Part shown: piece after piece, positions 36,261 through 48,200 of the stretch | How the letters are laid out: each line of letters begins with the position of its first letter | Numbering within the stretch: the stretch's first letter is position 1 | From: Bordetella ansorpii | GTDB lineage: Bacteria; Pseudomonadota; Gammaproteobacteria; Burkholderiales; Burkholderiaceae_B | Length of the DNA: 64,000 nt | Assembly: GCF_900078315.1 (NCBI RefSeq) | Contig: NZ_FKBS01000017.1 | Coordinates: 427,649-491,648 of the forward strand | Direction of reading: 5' to 3' | Program-made: the position numbers and the translations under genes | The notes under the pieces: generated by a model | What the model saw: only the letters and a program-made list of their open reading frames with translations | Told to the model about the DNA's origin: nothing | Database searches by the model: none

Positions 36261-39200
36261 CTATTGGGCTTGCTGCAAATCGCGCCGCTGGCCGTCGGTC
36301 ACGTACCGGGACTGCCGCGGGTAGACTTGCCGCTGTTCGCCGACGACCTGCAACACGTCCGGCGACTCGCCTGGCAGGCTGCTTTGCGGCATTCCCGGCA
36401 AACTGGGAGCGGGCCTGTAGCTGCCGTCATCGTGCAAGGCTTCGTTGCCGAAGCCGACGATCCGTACCGTAATGATCGCCGGCAGAGCATCACGCGCTGC
36501 CGCGCGCTGCTTCTGGATCGTCTGCTGCGCCGCCGTGGCCGCCGACGACGATGCAGCGCTGGCACTCGTCAGGGCCGAAACATTGACCGCCGCGATGGTG
36601 GGCACGCCAATCGTCTCGCCCTGCGCCTGAATGTTGGCCGCATTGACCACCTGCAAGGCCGCGACGTTGACGCTGCCCGAAGACCGGATGCCCGCTTCAC
36701 CCGCGTCGATCGTGCCTAGCGGTGCGATCAGGTCGATGTCGCCAGCCGGCACTTCGGCGATCGGCGCCAGCGTGGCGATGCCCGCGCCGGTGCTGGGTAC
36801 GTCCGGTGAGATCGTCACATTGGCCCAGGCGTCGTAGACGCGACGCGGTGGGGTATAGATTACCGTCGTCCGCGCCCCCCTGCCCGCGTTGATGTCGCCT
36901 TGAGCGGACCAGGCAAAGACGTTGCCACCGAAAGTCGTCATGATGCGGCTTTGGCCCAGCAGGATGCTACCCGCTGCATAGAGTTGAATGCTGCCTCGCC
37001 CCTGGGTGATGACACCAGCCGTGGACGGCGGGGCCTCGCCTTCGATGCCGAACACCTGCTGGCCACCCGGAGTGAGCAACTGGATGTCACCGCCGAAGTT
37101 GGTATGCACTCCGGCGCCGCCATACATGATGATGTCACCGCTGTAACGGATTGGATTACCAGCGGCATCGTGCTCGGGGAACAGCGCAGCGATAGCGTTG
37201 CGCCCGCGCAGGTAGCTGCCCTGGCGCAACCCACCGGCCTCGTTATACTCGCGGCCACCGGCCCTGAGCTCGGCGAAGTACACCTCGCGGGCAAAGATCC
37301 GCTGCTGCTCGGCCGGCAAATCGGCGAGGAATTCCCGCGCCTGCTGGCCGTCGCCGCTGAAGCCGTAACGCCCGGCCAGCCATTCGACCAGATCGCTTTC
37401 ATAGGTCCGCACTACCTTGCCGGGCTGCTCGGCCAGGGGCGCTCCCGCCCGCGCCAGGCTGGCGGCGTCCAGGTAGCGCTGGAGGAAGCCGGAAATGTCC
37501 GCCTGGTTGGCGCCTGCCTGCAGGACCACGCTGGCGCCAGAGCGAGCGTCGCCCGGGGCGACCGCCCCCAGGCTGGTGACCGCCACCTCGTCGTCCATCA
37601 GCAGATTGCGTCCGGCGCTGATCTCCAGGCTGCCCGGCCCGGCGACGTTGAAGTTGCCGTAGAGGATGTCGCGCCCCGCCCGCACCAGCGACACGTCGGT
37701 AGCCGAGGTATTGACGAACAGATTGCCGCTGCTGGCGTAGCTCCCCATGCTGTCAAACACGGGCCGCTCGACGCCCAACCCGGTGCCACTGCTGACGATG
37801 TCACGGCCGGCGATCATGCGCACCGCGCCATGGCCCTCGTAACGTAACTGGCCGAAACGCATATCGCTCGTCTCGGCGTAGCGCAGCAGCCGGCCACTGT
37901 CGACACCGACCAGATCGCCCGCAAGGGCATAGAAGCGCGACGGTTCCAGCGCCGTGCCCCTTTCGCCAGAGACGCTGTTGGCGCCGAAAGCGAACAACGG
38001 GAAGTGATCCTGGTTGGCGCGGCTGCCGTCGCTGGACAGATTGTCGACCTGCCGCGTGATCCCGGTGTAGCCCTGGTAGCTCGGATTCAGCGGCGTGGCC
38101 AGGCTGCCGGTGCTGGCGCCGGAACGGCTGATGCTGTAGCCGCCGGCGTAGATGGAGTCGCCGGCCAGCAGGTCGAGACGGCCCTGACTCGACGGCGCCA
38201 AGACCAGCGCGGTTCTGTCGCTGCGAGCGTTTGAGCGGAGTGTCGCGTTGCCATAATAGAGGCTGCCGGTCAGCGCCACGGCCGACAGCTTCGCCGGATA
38301 GACCAGCGCGGAATCGGTCTCCTGTTCCGTCCTGCCTAGGGAAACCGGGGTCAGGTTGCCTCCCGCCGACGTCAGGTCGATCGCCGTGCGTTCGGTCCAC
38401 AACGAGAAACCGCTCAGGCCGTACCCGTCGACACCGCTGGCGCTGGTATAGGGGGTGCCGTTCATCAACGGCGTCCGCCCGGGATCGACCACCCCCTGCA
38501 GCACCAGGTCACTCAGGCTGTTCAGGCTGAAGGTGGCGTCGCCCGGCACCAGCGTCGGCCCGCCGTTGGCCAGGCCGAGGGTCGAGACGAAGGGATCGTA
38601 GGCGCGCCGTTCGCCCGGAACCTGCAGGTCATCCAGACGGCCATAGATCAGATCGATACCGCCCAGGCTCGTCGCCCGGATCTGGGCATTGCCGCGCAGG
38701 TTGACCATCGCGCCGTACAGCGAACTGCCCTGATCGAAGGGCGTCAACGGGTTGAGCGCGCCGCCGATGCGTACGTCCATGTCGCCGCCGCCGCTCAGGG
38801 TCAGTTGGCCATCGGCGCCCACCCGGCCGCTACCGCCCACCGCCAGCACCAGCCCCTGACTGCGAACGCTGGACGTGCGCGCCTCGATGACGCCCGCATC
38901 GCCCGCGACCTTCAGGCTCAGGTCTCCACCACCCAGAGTGCCGATGCCGGTGAAGCCCACCTGCTGCGTGGCGGCAGCCACTCCATCGCTGCCTTGCTGG
39001 CGGGCATAGGTACCGAAATTGATCCACCAGGCGGTGGCGTCGGCCGTACCGGCGGTCGAACCGCTGCCCTGGCGCCAGAGCCAGTTGCCGGCGGCGACCG
39101 AGTCGTAGCCGGTGTTGGGTACGGCGCCGGACAACCGGCCCAGCACATCGCCACGCAGATCGCCACCGACCGCCAGCGTCAGGTTGCCGCCCAGGGTCGG

Positions 39201-42200
39201 GTACCAGGCGCTGTAGAGGCTCTGTTCGCCGCCGTCCACCCATTGCTCGTAGCCGCCCAGCGCCGAATCGCGCAGGACGCTGCCGCCGTCCCTGGCACGC
39301 GGCAGGTTGTAGCGGGAATCGACCGCGCTCGCGGTACCGGCGGTGTAGACCCCGAACGGCGAATCCATGCGCAGGTTGCCGGCGGCGAACAGATCGAGAT
39401 CGCCGGTGCCGGTGCGCAGCACGCTGAAACGTGAATCGTATGGCCCTACCTCCAGAGCATAATCCTCGCTAGCGGCAGCACACCATGTGGGGTTTTCATC
39501 GCACATCGTTGGCCAACCCAGACTTTCGGGATCGACTGGCGCTCCGGGATAGACGCTGGTGTCTCCAGGGTCACCCCACCCATCCACCCCTTCCTGGGTC
39601 CATACCATGCCGCCCGAACTCGCTGCACACCAGGTTGGGAAATCATCGCAGATAGTCGGGTAGCCCAAAGCCTCCGGATCCAGTGGGTCACCAGGTTTGA
39701 TGCTGGGGTCGCCCCATTCATCCACCCCTTCCTGGGTCCATACCAGCCCACCACCTGCTGCCGGTATGCGGCGCATGCCGTAGTGCGTATCGGCGAGGCG
39801 CATCTGTCCGCTGGAGCGCGGATCGGTCAGCCGCGGATCGGCCGCCTGCAGGTCGGCGCCGGCCACCAGGCGCAGGTTCCAGGACTGCGAACCGGCCGCC
39901 AGCATCGGCGCGATGGCCCAGTTGCGCGACACCGCGCCGGCCGGGCGTACGTCCACCGAGGCGGCACCATCGGGCAGGCGTATGTCGCTGCCGGCCGGCA
40001 GGAAAGCCCCGGCGCGCAAGGCCAGCCCGCCAGCCAGGCGCACGCCGTCGGCTTCGCCGTTGGCCAGCGTCGCACGGCCAGGTAGCGGCACGCCGCCCGG
40101 CCAGGTCATCCCCGTCACGGGCACCGCCAGCGGCAGACGGCTGCCGGCGCCGAGGCGAGTGCCGGCGGGCAGGCTCAGAGCCTCGCCGAGCAGGCTGCCG
40201 GCCGGCCGGAGCAGGTTGCCGGCGGCATCCCGCAACGCCCCCTCGAGCACCGTTCCCGCCGGCAGTTGCAGCGGCTGGCTGAGCACCGCCTCGACCGGCA
40301 GCCGGGTACCGGCGGCCAGGGTCATGGCCTTGATCGGCAGTTCGAAGTTGAGCGTCTTGCCGGCCGGGAAGAAGCTGCCGTCGTCCAGGCGCACGCCAGC
40401 CCTCGGCACCACCCGATCGCCACCCAGGCGATCCTGGCCGGCTAGCAGCAACCAGCCCTGGTCGTCGTCGGTTTCCGGGGGCGGGGCGAAACCGTCGGTG
40501 ACGCTGCCGTAGATGTTCAGGTCGCCGCCGGCGCGGATCGCCAGCGAACCTGCCTCGCCGGAGCCGTACACCGGGGTTTTCGCCGTCCGCGGATTGAGGC
40601 TGGCATAACGATAGCCAGACAGGTCCAGGTCGCCCTGCACCACCAGGTCGCCATCAGCCGTAGCGCTGACGATTTCCATTCCCGGGCGCAGATGGAAAGC
40701 TTCCGCGTAGGTCGCATTGTTCAAGCCGGCCAGCTTGCCGTCGAGCAACGCGGTATTGGCTAGCGCCGCCTGCATGAACCGTTCGCTCTGCTGGTGCTTG
40801 CCATCCAGGTAGGCCTGGGTGATCTCCTGGTACGGCCGGCCGTTGCTCGCCGGCTGCGCGGCGCTCGGCGCGTCGTCGTAGCGCTGCACGGCGCTAAGGG
40901 TGATGGCACGGGCACCTAGGATCTGCAGCGCCCCCCCGGCGTCGATGGCGATGTCGCCCGCCGTCGCCCCGCCCAGACGCGGCGCGTACAGGTCGAGGGT
41001 GCCGCGGGCGACGCCGTCGTTCTGCCCGGGCGCGCTTCCCGCGGCCACCTCGGTGCCGTGGCGCAGGTCGATACGGGCGCCGACGCCGAGGCTGAGCAGC
41101 CCGTCTCCGGCGTTCAGTTCGATCAGCGCGCGGTTCGGGGAATCGATGATCTTGCCGTAGCTGTCCACCCGCAGACGCCGCCCATGGGCATCGAGTAGCG
41201 CCTCACTGCCGATGCGCAGGCCCTGCTTGCCGGCCAGGCGGATGCTGCCGACCTGCTCGCCGCTGGCGTCGAGGACGCCATTCACGCTCAGGTGGCCGCC
41301 ATCCAGCGACACCTCGATCGTCGAGGCCTTGACGTCACTGCCGATGTTCAGGTCGCCCTGCTTGATCTGGAAACTGCGCGCGCCGAACACCTGGCCGGCA
41401 TTCAGGCGCTGGTTGAGAGCGGCGAACCGGCTGTCAGGCGTACCGTCCTCGCCCAGCCGCTGGGCACGGATCTCGACGCTGCCCGTGGCATACGGCACCA
41501 GCGTCCCGCCGGCATCGTACTCGCCGCTGCTCGCCGCCAGGATCTGCCCTTGCAGGTCGACCACGCCGGCCGCGCTGTCCAGCGCGACCGCCGTCAGGCG
41601 ACCGGCCTGGTTGTGGCTCGCCGACAGGTCGATGCTCGAAGCGCCGGCCTGGCGGATGTCGCCGCCGTGGCTCAGCAGGTTGACTTCGCCGCCCCAGCTG
41701 TAGCGGGTCACGTCGTCGAAACGCAGCGCGCGCCCGGCCAGATCGAGCTGGGCGCCGGCACCCAGTTCCAGATCCTGCTGCGCGGTCAGGTTCAACTTGC
41801 CGCTGGGCAGGCCGACACGGGTGTCCAGCAGCAGGCTGGCGCCTTCCAGAGACAGCTCCGCCCCCAGGGCGCCACTGGCCAGTCCGACCGGCATAGAAGC
41901 CGCGCCATCTGCCCCGGCACGAACCTGCAACGCACCGCCCGCCACCAGGCTGTTGCGCGAGCCCGCTTGGCCGGTGAGCAAGGGAGTGATCAGGTTGAGG
42001 TCGCCACCGCTGTATGCGTAGCCACTGCCGGCCTGGTACTCGCCCCTGCTTTGGTAGACCGAGAGGCTGCCCTTGTGGTTGGCGGTGATCCGCTCGCTGG
42101 CCGCCAGGTTGACCGTAGAGAAGCCCAGCACCAGACGCTGGTAGCTGTTGATGGAACTGGGCTGGCTGAAGGGACCGTAGCCAAACTCCAGGCGTTCACT

Positions 42201-45200
42201 GCGGATATCCAGCGTGCCCCGACCAGTGCCTGCGCCGCCAGCGACGACTCCCAAAGGTGGGGTCTGCGCCCCGTTCCAGATCAAGTTGGAGGTACGGATC
42301 GAGGCAACGCTGCCGCTATCGCCGTAGCCATAGATCGCCGGCGTGCCCAATACCAGGCGCGACAAGCGGGAACGGCCTGTCGCCGGATCGTAGGAGTCGA
42401 GGCTGACGTCGCCATAGAAGCTGAACGCATCGCGGGCGTTCAGCACCAGCGTTTCCAGGGCCGGAGCGCCCACCGAGGTATCGCCCTGCAGCAGGCGGTC
42501 GAGCAGCCCCTGGTCGAACGCCAATCCTGTCGGCAGCACACCGCGCTGGGCCAAGTCGGTCAGCAGCGCCTGATCGCCCACATTGAAGCCGCCCGCCGCC
42601 AGGGTAAGGTTGCGCGTGCCGTAACGCACGCTGCTGTCGAGCACGAAGCGCTTGTCGGTGGCCGCGACCAGCGTCCCCTCGGAATACAACCGGGTTTCGC
42701 CCTCGACAGCGCCGGCAGCCGGAACGCCAAGCAGGATGTCGCCGGGACCCTCTTCCGGCGTTCCGGCTGTCGGCGGCAAAACGTTCAGCACGCCGTTCGA
42801 CAAGGCGAGCATGGAACGGCTCCCCGGCGCATACAGGAAGCCATCCCGCGCATCGTAGGCCGCGGCCCCCTTCCCCAGGGTGACGATGGCGGCGCCTTGT
42901 TCAAGGCTGATCGCCTCCTCCCCCGGCCGGCTCGCCAGGAGAAACACCTCGGGTGCGGCCAGTTCGGCGCCGTTGCGCAGGACGATGCTTCGGACGGTAT
43001 TGGTGATGTCGAAAGTGACATAGTTGCCGTCCTGCCCGTAGAGAACCGTTGGCGTCGAGCCGATCACCATGCGTGCCGCACCGAAGGCATTGAGATCGTC
43101 GGCCCGCAGCGTTACGCCCTCGAAGCCCTCGCTGGCCTGCGCGCGGGCGCCGACAATCTCGATTCGCTGCCTATCCGCCGTTACCACCAGGCTACCGCCG
43201 TAACCGCCGCTGGCGGCTTGGAACAATGCCGTGCCGTCGAACGCCAGCGCATCGGCGCCGCCACCTGCGCTCAGCTTGAGACGCAGGCTGCGCGCATCCA
43301 CCGGCAGCATCGGCCGTGGGATGCCGCGGCGGGCGGCATCGGCCCTGGCAAAGTCGCTGTAGCTCGTCTCGTTGTACTGGGAATGACGCCGCAGCGCATC
43401 CGCCGGGGTCAGCAGTACCTGACGGTACAGCTCGTCGCGCACCCCAGTGCCGGCCAGGGACAACTGCCCGGCCAGGGACCAGGAGCCGCTGCGCATGAGC
43501 TGGGTGGGTGCCGCCCGGCCCAGCCCGGCCTCGCCGTTGAGTTCGACCCGGTACGCGCCGGGCAGCAGAGCGTAGGTCGACGGCAGCAAGGTGTAGGTCC
43601 CGGCCGGCAGGCCGGGCACGCCGCTGCCGATGCTGATCTGCTGGCCGACCAGCGGGTCGACAGCCCCCTCTTCAGCGGCCACCGGCGAGGTGCGCTGGAC
43701 GCCGGGTACGATGGCGTAGATCGGGTTGTCGGCCAACCCCGGCAGGCTGAAGCGGCCGTCCTTGTCGACACGCACCAGCGGGTTGTAGCGCGCGTCCGTG
43801 GAGCCGCCGCGACCAGAGATAAAACCTGCGCCGCGCAGTTCGCCGCCGCCGGAAAGATCCAGCGTCGCGCCGGATGCCACCCGCACGGATACGCCGCCCA
43901 GATCGACTCCGGTTTCCAGCACTCTGCCGTTGGAACTGCCGCCCACGCCGGTCAAAACAACGTCCTTCCCGGCATAGCGCCAGGCCTGCCCATCCACCGT
44001 GCCACCGTAAGGCAGCGTCAGGCCAGCGCCGCTGACCGAGGTAAGGCTGCCGGGCAACAACTCTACCCTGCCGGTCGTGCCGGTGGTTCCACTGTTCTGG
44101 CCGATTTCCAGATAGCCCAATGGGGCACGCACGACGCCGCCCTGAAAGACGCTTGCCGCCCCCAGCGACAAGCGTCCGAAGACCGCCAGGGGTTGCTCCG
44201 GCGTCATCGCGCCGTTGCGCTCGATACGCAGGCTGCGCGCCGGGTCGAACGCCGGCGCGGCGCCATCGGCCTGGTATCCGTAGCCGGCGAAGATGCGCGC
44301 GCCCGCCCCCGTGCCGGGATAGAGTTGCGCCACGCGGATCAGTAGATCGCCAGCGCTGAGCACCTGGGTATCGATGCGCTCGACAGGCATCGCGTTCCCC
44401 GCCAGCATGCGCATGTCGCCCGTGCTGGACAGCTCGACACGGTCGAAGCCACGCCGGTCGATCGTCTGCGTCCCGCCCTCGGCGTCGCGGAAACTGCCGC
44501 GCGAGCCGAAGACCAGACTGTCGCGAATATCCAGCACCTGCCCGCTGGCTTCGAAGAGCGCCTCGCTGGGCTGCCCGGAAACCAGGAACAAGCGGGTTGG
44601 CAGTGGCCGTGTTTCGTTGTTCTCCGTAATGTCGTCCCAGGCGAACGCTCCGGCCAGCAGCAAGGAAGGCGCAGACAATCTGACCCGGCTGTTGCCAGCG
44701 GCATGTTCGCTCAATCCCAATGCGCCGCTGTAAAGGCGCAGACGCTGTCCAAGGCTCAAGTCCAGGTCGCCGGCGAAAGTCAGCAGGCCGTCGCTGAAAA
44801 GGGTGAGGTCACCGAAGCCGCCGCCCTTCACTTGGCTCGCCGCCAGGCGGCCATGGCCATAGACATAAGAATCCGGGCCGCCCTCGACGACATCGCGCTG
44901 CTGGCCCACGATCAGTTCGCGTGGCCGCAGCACCTTATTGGTCGCCAAGTTGGCCAGATAGTTGGGCGTGGCCAGCGCCACGGTCAGGCTGCCGGCCGCT
45001 GCACCGTCACCTCCTGCGAAGGCGCGCAGGTCGCCGTCCAGGTAGAGTCCGTTGGCCGACGCGAGGGAAATACTGCCGCCGGCGCTATTGACCAGGGTTC
45101 GCCCCAAGCCAGGCACATCCAATTGCGCCTGGGCGCCGGAAGCATCCAAGAGGCTTCCCGGCCGCAGGTCGATGAACAGTTCGGCGGCATCGGCCTTGCC

Positions 45201-48200
45201 GATGGCATGCTCGACCGAGCCCCCGATGACAATGCTGCCGCCATCGGCCACCAGACCGTAGCGTCGTCCCCGGAAGTCCAGCGCGGTCTCGGCGCGCGCC
45301 GCGACATCGAGTACGCCCCGCTCGCCAACGCGGATGGCGCGCTGGTGCCCCACGCTTTCAGTCTGATCGCGCACCGGATCGGGTAACGCCACGCTGCCCA
45401 GTTCGATCGATCCGCCCCAGGCATTCAACCGTCCGTCCACGTTCAACTGGCCGACGCTGCGCAACTCGATGCGCTGCCCGGGATCGACTTCCAGCAGGCT
45501 CCCGCGGGCGATGTCGAGCACGATGCCGGTTTCTTGCCCGGCGCCGGTCTGACGTGTGCCGGCCTGCAGAAACAGGCTCGCACCAGGACGCTTCGCCAAT
45601 TCGCCGCTGACCGGCCGTTCCTCGTACAACGGCGCCAGCCAGGGCTCCAGCGCGAGCTGCCGGCGAATTCCGCTGGCCGTACGGAGGACGTCTTCATGGA
45701 AACGGTACAGCGGGCGTCGTACCTTCACCTCGGTACCTTCAGCCACTTCCAGCCCCTGTTCCCCGATCACCCGGTAGCTGGCGAAACCCGTGTCGAAGAA
45801 ATCCGCTGACAACACCAGCGCATTGTCCCGTGACTGCGAGCCGATGCTCACGCGTGGTGCCTGGATGGTCAGAGTACCAGCGTCAATGACGCCGTATCCG
45901 GCCAATGCTCCCTCCAGTTGCAACCGGGCGTCCGCAGTCGCCGACGCGGTCTCGACTGCCAGCATCAAATCCCCCCCCGTTCCTGCGGCTATGCTGCCGT
46001 CGGCCTGCAGGGTCACGCCCGATGAAACATCGATCAGCGATCCCGTTGCGAGTACCGCTCCCTCGCTTGAACGAATGGCTACCGTGCCGCCATCGACATG
46101 GGCTGAATCGCCGTTGCTGCCGGCACCGCCGCGCAGATCCGTCATCAGGCCCTTAGCGTCCAGTACGGCACCTTCCCGCACCAGCACGCCGCCCCGGGCG
46201 CCAGGGGGCACGGACACGCTCACATCCCTGAGCCCATACGTCACGCCGTCTGCCGACACCGTCGCGTACGGTTGTGCCAATACATTTCCCAATCGGATCG
46301 TGCCGCTGCGCGCCGTGAGGTCCGCTGTCACTTCCACCTTCGGCGCGTACAGCAAGATCTCGCCGCCTGGCGCCACCGTCAATGCACTCTCGACGGAAAC
46401 GCTTTCCTTGGCGGCGATGCGCACCGCGCCCAGCCCTCTGTCGTTCAGCATGCGGGCATCCAGCACCAGCTTTCCCTGGCGGTCCTGCGTCACCGCATCG
46501 TTCAACTGCAAGCCATCCGCGATGCGTTCGTCCACTTCCGCCAGCTTTACACTGTCGAGCATGGGCGTCAGTCCAAATTGCAATAGCCTGGCATCTGCGT
46601 CGTAGATCGGGTCGTATTGCCCCACGATCAACTGCCCCGCCCGCGCGACCGCCCACTGCGACTGGTAGTACCCGTCCAGGCCCACCTGCACGGCCTGCGC
46701 TTGGCGCGGGCCTTGGTATACGTCGCTGGCGATGTTGCCTTCGAGTACGGCGTTGCGGGTGGCGGCCACCAGCTTGCCGGCATCGCGGCCCACCGTGTAG
46801 CCGCCTTCCCTTCGCCGAGCCGGCCCGATCAGCGGGCTGTGGAAGTATTGGGTCGCGCCCCAGCGCTGGCTGGTCAGTTCGTAGCCACGATAAACACCGG
46901 TGTACAGCAAGTCCCCCGGCGCGCGGGACACTTCGTACAAACGCCCGTCCGCGCCCCTCAGCCAACTCTGGTTGATGTAGCCGGTCGCCACGTCCAGTGT
47001 GCCGCCGGACAGGTTGATGTTCGATCCCGCGCGCGTGACCAGATCGTTGCCCGTGACGGTGACCGTGCCGCCCTGGGCCATCCATTCGCCTACGCCGCGG
47101 CCATCGGTCGCCAGGTAGCCGCTGACTTCCAGCAGGCCGCCAGCGGTGTACCAACGGTCTGCCTCGTACCCGTTGGTGCCAGCCGGTACCAGGACCAGGC
47201 CGCGGCGATCAACCCAGATATCCAGGTTGTTCAGGTTCCCGCTCTCGCGATTGACCGGCGCATCTCGTTGCTCGTTGCCCTGGACATTGATCTTGAGGTT
47301 GTTCGCCTCCATCGCCACCTGCACGCCCACGGCGCCGGACACGTCCAGCGTTGCGCCCGCATCGACCAGCGTGCGTTGCCGGGCGTGCACAGCGATTTCG
47401 CCGCCGGTGGCCAGTGTCGTGGAATCGCCCTGGAAAGCCACGGTGTTGCCGCTGACGATCTCGATGCGCGAGAGGTCGGTACGGTCCGTGATCGTGCTCA
47501 GGTTGTCATAGACGCCGGTGACGTTGTTGGTCATCGTCGTACCCAGCTTCTCCAGGGCGGCATCGCGCTGGCTGTCGAGCGCGGTGGTGTCCGACAGGTC
47601 CAGCAGCGCGGCGGTGGTGCTGCCCTCGGCCAGCGTCACGGTGCCCGTGGCGTCGCTGGCGCGCGTGGACAGATGAAGGGTGCCGCGCTGGCCGATCGAA
47701 GTCGTCACCACGGCCACGCCGGCCTGAGTCACGTCGTGGCCCGTCATCGTGATGTCGCCCGTGGCGGCGGTAATCAGGCCGGTATTGAGGACCGTGCCGG
47801 CAGCGCTGTCTGCGGCGCGGGCGGTGGAGATTTCGCTGCCGGCCGTCGTGGAGGTAGCGTTGCCGTTCGTGCCTGCGCCCCTGCGGATATAGAAGCTGTC
47901 GCCGGCGGCCAATGCCGTCTGGCCCTTGGGCGTGGCGATCTCGCCCGCGTTATGCACCTCGCCGCCGAGCAGCAGCACGTAGCCGCCGCGGACGGTGGAC
48001 GACGCCGGTGCGGCGGTGGCGATCTGCGCGCCTGCCTGCACCTCGACCTTGCCCAGCGCCCCGGTGAAGGTCGGCTGCGTGCCGTTGCTGTCCACGTACA
48101 GGCCGCGGTTGGTGAACTGGTCATCCGTGATCGTGGCCGCGGCCACCACCAGGTTGCGCACATTGGCCTGGCTGCTGCCGGTAAATATCACGCCGTTGCG

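Noticed and set aside
41292-44345. 1,017-codon plus-strand open frame antisense to the exoprotein gene
   Set aside because: Composition (rich in Arg, Gln, His, Ala) is that of a GC-rich reverse-frame shadow; no domain or ribosome-binding site, and it lies wholly opposite the real gene.
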